Shown here: positions 58,712 through 64,000 of the stretch, in pieces
Layout: the number at the start of each line of letters is the position of its first letter
How positions within the stretch are numbered: position 1 is the stretch's first letter
Assembly: GCA_945643635.1 (NCBI GenBank)
Contig: CALZFC010000027.1
Coordinates: forward strand, 186,001-250,000
Length of the DNA: 64,000 bases
Origin: Allodiplogaster sudhausi
Lineage: Eukaryota > Nematoda > Chromadorea > Rhabditida > Diplogasteridae
Direction: 5' to 3'
Notes under the pieces: generated by a model
Told to the model about the DNA's origin: nothing
The model's input: only the letters and a program-made list of their open reading frames with translations
Database searches by the model: none
Position numbers and translations under genes: made by a program

Positions 58712-58897
58712 TTATGAGTCCTCCTTGAGGTGGTGCCTGATGAAGGCCTCAATTGGCTTGTTGCCGGCGAGGAGGATGTCCATGACGAAGGCCTTGGCCT
58801 CGTCACCTAGCTTAACGAGCATCTCGTTGAGCGTCTTGCGAAGCTGCTCCGCCTCGGATCCAACAGTGGCGACTTTGGCCGTCAGCGCGGCAATAGC
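58712..58897 (-). pseudogene. fused FAR exon 3/exon 4 relic, second of two
   Basis: The exon has the same 186-bp length as at 55944-56129 and the same fusion point (ILLAGNKP joined to IEAFIRHHLKEDS). It differs at few sites (AIAALTAKVATVGSEAEQLR, EMLVKLGDEAKAFVM). The flank to its right (about 58915-59130) also matches 56185-56410, so the relic was duplicated after the fusion along with flanking DNA. Confidence 0.7.
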
Positions 58898-59699
58898 CTA
58901 ACGCTAGGGAAACAGTTTAACGAGACCGGGCGCTACTGCTCGGTCTCGTCTTGGCCAGAGACGGTACAAGTAGGCTATTGAACAGCACGAGGGTCAACTC
59001 GTAGTTGTCTTCAGTTCGCGGCTAATGGTTAGAACATTAACGCAGGGACGAATAATGATATCATCAGAGAAGGATTTACTACAATTTCGTTGACTAGACT
59101 GAATAAATGTTCGATTCGAGATTGAATTCTTCTTCTTATTTTTGTAAGGATTTACGGTCGTATTGCTTGTATTCACATAGTAACGCATTTTCTCTATTAG
59201 TGCCCCTCCCTCTATTTGAACCCCCCCCCAACAATAGTGCCCCCTATTAGTCTAATACCTAGGCTCTAGACGTGCCTCGAATGGATTCAGGGGGCATGGG
59301 ATGCTGTTCCCAATGAACTTATTGCAAATTCAAATAATCTACTGTAAAAAGGATATTCCGGTGATGATTCCATTGAAGCTGAGCTACAAACCTCTTTAGT
59401 TAAGAATAAATTGTCCTTTACAAATTTTTAGCCAATCACATTGAAAATAGCACCCCTTCCCTCATCAAACCCCCCCCCCCCTCTAATAGTGCCTCCTCTC
59501 GCAAGGGGATTGAAAAATAGTGCCCCCGGGGGCACTAATAGAAAAAAATACGAAATGTATACACCATTTTATTGACTTTTCTCTTCTCCATAATGCTTTT
59601 TATGTTCTTCACTTTCTTTTTTTTTAGTTTTAGCTAGGGTGAACTACTGCAATAATTCTTTTATATTATTTTTGTTCATAGAACAATCCTAGCGAGCTA

Positions 59700-61159
59700 T
59701 TAAATAATGGACGACAATGGGTGGGGCACGTGTAGGCTGGCAGATGAGTTCTCCTTGAGGTGCTGCCTGTAGAAGGCCTCGACATCCTCGTCCTGGAACA
59801 TGCCCGCCGTGAAGGGGAAGTTCTTCGCGAGCTCGGCCTTGCCGTCGTCAGACAGCGTGCGATACTTTTTGAAGTAGTAGAGCATCTGGACTTTTTTTTA
59901 TTATTAAAAACTAATTTTATATTTGTAAAATTGCATTATAAAAAAAGGTATGTAAGGCTCGAACTTTTTTCTTTCTTTCCTTTGCAGGAAATTGTTATGG
60001 ACAAGAGACGCTTTGGAAGTGAGAAAGGAACAGAAAGATACAGTCGTTAAAATGTGCAAGCTATATCTCTCTGTCTCGCTGTCTCTCTTTCTCTCACTTT
60101 TTCTTTCTATTTCGCTGCCTCTCTCTCTGTCTCTCTGTTATCTCTCTCTCTCTCTCTCTCTCTCACTTTCGTCTCTCCCTATACAATCGCCGCGGTGACG
60201 TCGTCTATTGAAGACAGCTCGGCGCCTGCGAGGTACTCGACATGCAACTCGCGGAAATGTTTGATGAGGAGCATGGCGAAGGCCTTGGCGTCTTCTGTGA
60301 GTCCGTCGAGCTTCTCCTTGAGTGCCTTCTGATGCTCCTCCGCCTTGGCGCCAAGGCTTGCGGACTTGGCCTTGAGCGCGGCAATATACTGATAATAAAG
60401 AAATTAATTACGTACTTGTATATTTTTAGTGGTAAAAAATTAGTGGTAAAAAGGGCAAGAATACATTAATGTTCCTCCACAACTGCCGCACAACTTGGAA
60501 TATATTTATTCTGTTTTTATTGAAATGTAAGTGAAATTCCACATAGACCAACACATACATAATACTTCCTTCCAGCAATGTATTTCAATGGAGTAACATA
60601 TAATTTTGAAGTTTTGTTTGACGCCAAGCTCAAATGTTTGGGTCTTATTTTAACCCTAAAACATGGCCAACTTAGCCTCAATTATAGTCTGCTCGATGTA
60701 GGCAAAACTAGACGATTCCGAAATATATAAAGAGCATGTCATGTTATTTCTCATCCCTACGAACTACGACTTGCGTACTAATTAGAATTCACTACGTTCC
60801 AAATGGGCGCACTTTGGCGGTACATCACTGTAAAACTTATAAAGAGAATAGTTATCGACTCTCTATGCTCTGGGCTACTTGTTCTTGTTAAAATAAACAA
60901 AAAAAATATCTTTAAGCCGACCTCATCCTCGTCCTTGTAGTTCTTGTAGTTCTTGGCGACATCTTTAAAAATTGCCTCGTCCTCTTCAGAGATGCGGGCC
61001 GTGTAGCCGAGCACCGGTTGCGAAACAGCTCTGAAATTATAAATTAAAATTTTTTTAAATTTTACCTGCAAACACTATATTTTTCCGACCTAGGTGCGTC
61101 CAATGTTCAGCGAATACGGCGAGGGCCGAAAGGGTGACAATGACGAGCGAGCGGAACAT
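59700..61159 (-). CDS. far: FAR protein, copy 9
   Basis: Four exons (61159-61090, about 61028-60922, 60388-60185, 59885-59700) encode 188 residues. The signal peptide is MFRSLVIVTLSALAVFAEH. FAR segments are VSQPVLGYTARISEEDEAIF, DVAKNYKNYKDEDE, LTEDAKAFAMLLIKHFRELH, KKYRTLSDDGKAELAKNFPF, and a tail QHLKENSSASLHVPHPLSSI. Exon 2 is one base short near its start compared with copies 5 and 7. Using the second AG of TTTCAGAG (two bases further) restores the frame. Promoter block, acceptor (TTTTCTCAG) and 3' block are present. It is functional only if the shifted acceptor is used. Confidence 0.7.
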
Positions 61160-61413
61160 GGCTGGTGCCTGAGAAAATAATTGGCGAAGGAGGTAAGAGG
61201 CATAGGGAAGAGTTTTTTTTTTACGATACAACATATAAATTTTCGAGGTGAATGGGGCTTGAAATACATGGAATGATTGTTTTAGTATTAAAAAGAATTT
61301 ATACATAATTGTTTTATTAATGAGTAAGAGGCGAAGACTGAAGAAGCCCTAGAGAAGAAGCCGAGAAGAAGAAGAAGCGCTGATTCTGATGTCTACTCCT
61401 TGGCGCACACTGC

Positions 61414-61422
61414 TATTTATGC
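61414..61422 (-). promoter_or_regulatory. TATA-like box of FAR copy 9
   Basis: GCATAAATA on the minus strand, about 255 bp before the ATG. Confidence 0.6.
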
Positions 61423-61779
61423 AAGCGCCCGAACAGTCATGAGTGCGATAGAGTGAGCAAAGTGGAGAGAGTGCGAGACAATAAGACGACAGAGAAGAAG
61501 AAAGAGGAGAAGAAAGAATAGAAGCAAGAGAAGAAGAAAAAAGAAAAGCGCAATCTTAATCATTCATCAGGACAAATCAGCCTGTTTAGTCACAATTTTT
61601 TGAAGAAAAAAAATCCATGTTCACTTTCTATGCACGGTTTTTTTATATATTTATTTCCCAATTCCAGTGCTCGAGTTGCCAATATACGCATTGATGTCTA
61701 TTGGTATATCTGCATCTCCATTCATGTATTTACAAATCTACAATTCAAGTTACATATTTAGATATGTACTTACAAATGG

Positions 61780-61990
61780 TCGCACCGAGTCGGGGGGCGC
61801 CGATCTGGTCTTGGCCAGAGAAGGTACAAGCTGGTGAGGGAACAGCAGGAGGATTGACCCGTAGGTGGGCGGGATCGTAGAGCGCTACGTAATTGTAAGG
61901 CATAGACGAATAATGTTTGCCATCAGAGACGATTAATAACAACTTCCATTGACTAGACTGAACAAATGGTAGATTCGAGAAAGAATAGTT
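61780..61990. repeat. third copy of the flank found beside the fused FAR relics
   Basis: GGTCTTGGCCAGAG-AGGTACAAG, GAGGGAACAGCA and TTGACTAGACTGAA recur in the order seen at 56205-56395 and 58938-59110. It lies between copies 9 and 10, with no relic exon beside it here. Confidence 0.6.
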
Positions 61991-62205
61991 TTTGCTGTAA
62001 AAAACAGATTCTTCTTCATCTTCTTTTTTGTAAGAAATTACCTTCGTATTGCTTGTATTTTCATATGTACTATTTCATTGACTTCTCTCTTCTCCATAAT
62101 GCTTTTACTGTGCTTCCATTTTATTTCACTTTTGCTAGGGTGAACTTTTACAACAATTATTTTATTCTATTCTTGTTCATGGAACAAGCTGAATCGAGCG
62201 AGCAA

Positions 62206-63403
62206 TTAATAAAAGGACGAGAATGGGTATAGCACGCGATGTCTAGCATAGTCCTCCTTGAGATATTTCCTGATGGACGACTCGTTCTTCTCGTTCTTGA
62301 AGTGGCCCGCCGTGAGGGGGAAGCTCTTCTCGAGCTCGGCCTTGGCGTCGTCAGACAGCGCGTGATACTTGTCGAAGTAGGAGAGCGCCTGAAACTTTTA
62401 TTAGTATTAAAAAGAATTTTGTATTTATGAAATTTCATTATAAAAGAGGAAATTTGAAGAAGGAACCTTTTTCTTTTTTTATGCAGTCAATTTTTATAGA
62501 CAAAAGACGCTTTGGAAACGAGAAAAATATATAGGCGTTAAAATGTGCAAGCAATACCTTTGCCTTGATAAAGTCGTTGAAACTTGCGGTGCCTACGAGG
62601 TTCTCGGCGAAGAACTCGCGGAAATCCTTGATGAGGACCATTGCGAAGGACTTGGCGTCTTCGCCGAGTTTCTCGAGCTTCTCCTTGAGCGCCTTGTGAT
62701 GCTCCTCTGCCTTAGCACCAAGGCTTGCGGACTTGGCCTTGATCGCGGCAATATACTGATAAAAGAAATTAGTTACTTACTTGTATATTAGTGTTAATTT
62801 GTGGTAAAAAAAACTCTACTTTTTTGGCTTTATTTTAAAACTCCAAACATGGTCAACTCAGCCTCAGTTATATGTAAAAACTATACGACTATAAATATAT
62901 AAGTATTTTTAGTATGGTTTCCATCCCAATGAGCTACGACTTGCGAACTGATTGGAACATTAAATCGGCGCACTTTGGCGTTACATCACTGTAAAACTAA
63001 GAAAGAGAACTATCATTGTCTCTCCTTGCTCTGGGTTATTTGTTATTGGTAGAATAAAAATATCTTTAAGCCGATCTGGGATACTTGATATTGTTAAAAT
63101 AAAAAAAAATCTTTATGCCCACCTCATCCTCGTTCTTGTAGTTCCTGTAGTCCTTGACGACGTCCTTGAAGATAGCTTCGTCCTCTTCGGAGAGACCATT
63201 CGAAAAGCCGAGCAGCGGCTGGAGAAAGGGCTCTGAACTTTTAATAGTTAAAAATAATTGATAAATTTGAGCTGTAAACACTATCTTTCGCAAAAGTTTT
63301 TGGAAATTTTGCAACGAAAGTAGCATTTTTTTCTGTTAAAAGAGGAAAGAGCAAGTAAGGGACACGTAGAATAGAGATAGAGATAAGAGAAGAAGCGGGA
63401 CAT

Positions 63404-63441
<38 letters not shown>

Positions 63442-63542
63442 AAATGATGATGCCTATTTCGACCTAGGCTCATATCGGGCATCTTGAGGAGGGCGAGGAC
63501 TGTGAACGCCGAAAGGGCGATGATGGCGAGCGAGCGGAACAT
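62206..63542 (-). CDS. far: FAR protein, copy 10
   Basis: Four exons (63542-63464, 63232-63123, 62755-62558, 62388-62206; phases 1, 0, 0) encode 189 residues. The signal peptide is MFRSLAIIALSAFTVLALL. FAR segments are FLQPLLGFSNGLSEEDEAIF, DVVKDYRNYKNEDE, KLEKLGEDAKSFAMVLIKDF, FDKYHALSDDAKAELEKSFP and a tail KYLKEDYARHRVLYPFSSFY. The acceptor (TTTGTCAG) ends 10 nt before the ATG, and GCATAAATA lies about 255 bp upstream. No break is seen. The signal peptide joins a short leader (KMPDMS) that differs from every other copy. Confidence 0.8.
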
Positions 63543-63796
63543 GAGTGGTACCTGACAAATGACGAAGCACTTATTAAGGGTCAAACAAGGGACGAGTAGT
63601 CTATCAAAGAACTCCTAGACTTGGGTCTTGAAATACAGGCAACGATGAGTTTTAGGATTCCAAAGGTTTTCATGAATAATACATAAAGGAGGAACATAGG
63701 AAGAGGGTCGGAGCTGGGGGGGGGGGAAGCCTCGAGCGAGAGGCGAATCCGCGAAGAAGAAGAAGAAACAAATTCAGATGTCTCCTCCTTGACAGT

Positions 63797-63805
63797 TATT
63801 TATGC
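63797..63805 (-). promoter_or_regulatory. TATA-like box of FAR copy 10
   Basis: GCATAAATA on the minus strand within GTTCAGGCGTCTGGCATAAATA, identical over this stretch to copy 7. Confidence 0.6.
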
Positions 63806-64000
63806 CAGACGCCTGAACAGTCATGCGGGCGAGAAAGTGAACAAAATGGAGAGATGGTCAGAGAGTCAGACGGAAGAGAAGAAGAAGAAAATAAGAAAAG
63901 CGCCATTTTAGGCATTCCATATGACCAAGCAGACTCTTTAGTCACAATCTCCGAAAAAGAGGAACTTGCATATGAACATAAACACTTCTTTATGTTCAAT

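Overview
This window is nuclear DNA of a nematode. Its genes are split into small exons (about 40-210 bp) by GT-AG introns with short pyrimidine-rich acceptors, and several families here are nematode-restricted or nematode-typical: fatty-acid-and-retinol-binding (FAR) proteins, an SXP/RAL-2 (DUF148) protein, a DB-module protein and an astacin of the NAS type. A consensus acceptor sits about 10-15 nt before the ATG of each FAR gene that keeps its first exon, which suggests spliced-leader trans-splicing. A large FAR expansion is known in Steinernema and other parasitic nematodes, so a clade IV species is plausible. That last step is inference. Repeats are abundant: long (GA)n/(CT)n tracts, TIR elements, palindromic elements and one LTR retroelement.

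Layout. About 2.5-14.1 kb holds an astacin family: an apparently intact gene on + (6081 to about 11.65 kb), a head-to-head inverted and decayed copy on - (2525-4833), and a third prodomain fragment on + (13711-14105). A four-exon gene of unknown family lies between (11680-13351). From 14.9 to 16.3 kb is a broken minus-strand gene with two RRM domains. From 16.53 to 21.26 kb is a TA-flanked unit with terminal inverted repeats, containing one multi-exon minus-strand gene of a family I cannot name with certainty. From 24.8 to 28.1 kb are two tandem genes for small secreted Cys-rich proteins. From 29 to 33 kb is mostly repeats. From 33 to 38.3 kb are three minus-strand genes for secreted proteins: a His/Pro/Cys-rich protein, an SXP/RAL-2 protein, and a DB-module protein with a damaged first motif. 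From 38.3 to 42.4 kb is mostly CT/GA-rich DNA.

From 42.4 kb to the right edge is a FAR cluster: one gene on + (42440-43514), then a minus-strand array of four further complete copies and five broken ones (one with an in-frame stop, one that lost its first exon next to an LTR element, and three orphan terminal exons). The copies share intron positions, a TATA-like promoter block and a conserved 3' flanking block, so they arose by duplication of a whole transcription unit. The predicted proteins are almost all secreted. FAR proteins bind fatty acids and retinol, and the astacin is a secreted zinc protease, so the window reads as a secretome-rich, fast-evolving region. A role at a host interface would fit but is not shown by the sequence.
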